DNA of 35,739 nt from Acidimicrobiia bacterium (lineage in GTDB: Bacteria > Actinomycetota > Acidimicrobiia > IMCC26256 > JAMXLJ01), in NCBI GenBank assembly GCA_024281095.1, contig JAMXLJ010000050.1, positions 1-35,739 on the forward strand. The letters run 5' to 3'. The notes under the pieces are model-generated. The model made no database searches. It was not told the origin of the DNA and saw only the letters and a program-made list of their open reading frames with translations. How positions within the stretch are numbered: position 1 is the first letter of the stretch; each line of letters opens with the position of its first letter. Shown in pieces: positions 35,613 to 35,739 of this stretch. A program made the position numbers and the translations under genes.

Positions 35613-35739
35613 ATGGCCAAGCAGAAGTTCGAGCGTACGAAGCCGCATTTGAATATTGGGACGATTGGTCATATTGACCATGGGAAGACGACGTTGACGG
35701 CGGCGATTACGAAGGTGTTGCACGATCGGAATCCGGATA
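35613..35739 (+). CDS. tuf: Elongation factor Tu, N-terminal part
   Basis: GTPase that delivers aminoacyl-tRNA to the ribosome. The first 42 codons are in the window. They start [19 protein letters not shown] and contain the P-loop GHIDHGKTT (residues 20-28) with the Ile seen in actinobacterial EF-Tu, so the identification is firm despite truncation by the window edge. AGGA lies 5-6 nt before the ATG. The tRNA-Thr and tRNA-Met genes upstream read in the same direction, recalling the tRNA-tufB unit of E. coli. Codon use is unlike the rest of the window: all four Ile codons are ATT, all three Leu are TTG, both Asn are AAT, and no codon ends in A. Confidence 0.96.
   Translation, partial: MAKQKFERTKPHLNIGTIGHIDHGKTTLTAAITKVLHDRNPD

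Overview
The window is high-GC DNA, about two-thirds G+C by eye, with strong C/G preference at third codon positions. It most likely comes from an actinobacterium, and I suspect the Acidimicrobiia. The supporting signs are a MenJ-type menaquinone-tail reductase beside nuoA, a NuoD with the His-Thr-Gly motif I associate with actinobacteria, the local order nuo / htpX / yajQ / tRNA-Tyr / tRNA-Thr / tRNA-Met, and an EF-Tu start reading GHIDHGKTT. The class-level assignment is inference. I saw no CRISPR array, insertion sequence, prophage or rRNA.

Layout. 1-728 (minus): the first 42 codons of a gene running off the left edge, and a small three-helix membrane protein. 970-2223 (plus): a geranylgeranyl-reductase-family flavoprotein (MenJ-like). 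2227-3147 (minus): a lipoprotein N-acetylmuramoyl-L-alanine amidase. 3260-18838 (plus): a complete 14-gene nuo operon (A B C D E F G H I J K L M N). 18995-29283 (plus): a second, divergent 11-gene nuo operon (A B C D H I J K L M N) lacking nuoE, nuoF and nuoG. 29305-33018 (plus): a MidA/NDUFAF7-family methyltransferase, acetyl-CoA synthetase and a small HAD-like phosphatase. 33122-33967: htpX behind an ECF-type promoter. 34050-34538 (minus): yajQ. 34617-35567: tRNA-Tyr, a GNAT acetyltransferase (minus), tRNA-Thr and tRNA-Met. 35613 to the right edge: the start of tuf.

How the genes fit together. Operon 1 encodes a conventional proton-pumping NADH:menaquinone oxidoreductase with every expected Fe-S ligand, including the extra N7 cluster of NuoG. 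Operon 2 keeps the N2-bearing Q module and all pump subunits with their key Glu/Lys residues, but has no NADH-oxidising module. Like the 11-subunit cyanobacterial/archaeal complexes, it should take electrons from another donor. MenJ would tailor the menaquinone both complexes use.

The most interesting signal is in the two NuoD proteins. Aligned without gaps to the quinone-site positions of the mitochondrial 49-kDa subunit (His59, Arg85, Arg105, Tyr108, Asp160), NuoD1 reads His, Thr, Arg, Tyr, Asp, while NuoD2 reads His, Arg, Arg, Trp, Gln. NuoD2 therefore has lost two canonical quinone-site residues but has kept the arginine that mitochondrial NDUFAF7 dimethylates. The gene directly after nuoN2, 21 bp downstream, is a member of the NDUFAF7 family. 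I propose that this methyltransferase modifies the second complex and not the first.

Other notable points are a perfect 9-3-9 inverted repeat upstream of nuoA1, an ECF-sigma-like promoter on htpX, and a tuf start whose codons end almost only in G or T, unlike every neighbouring gene.
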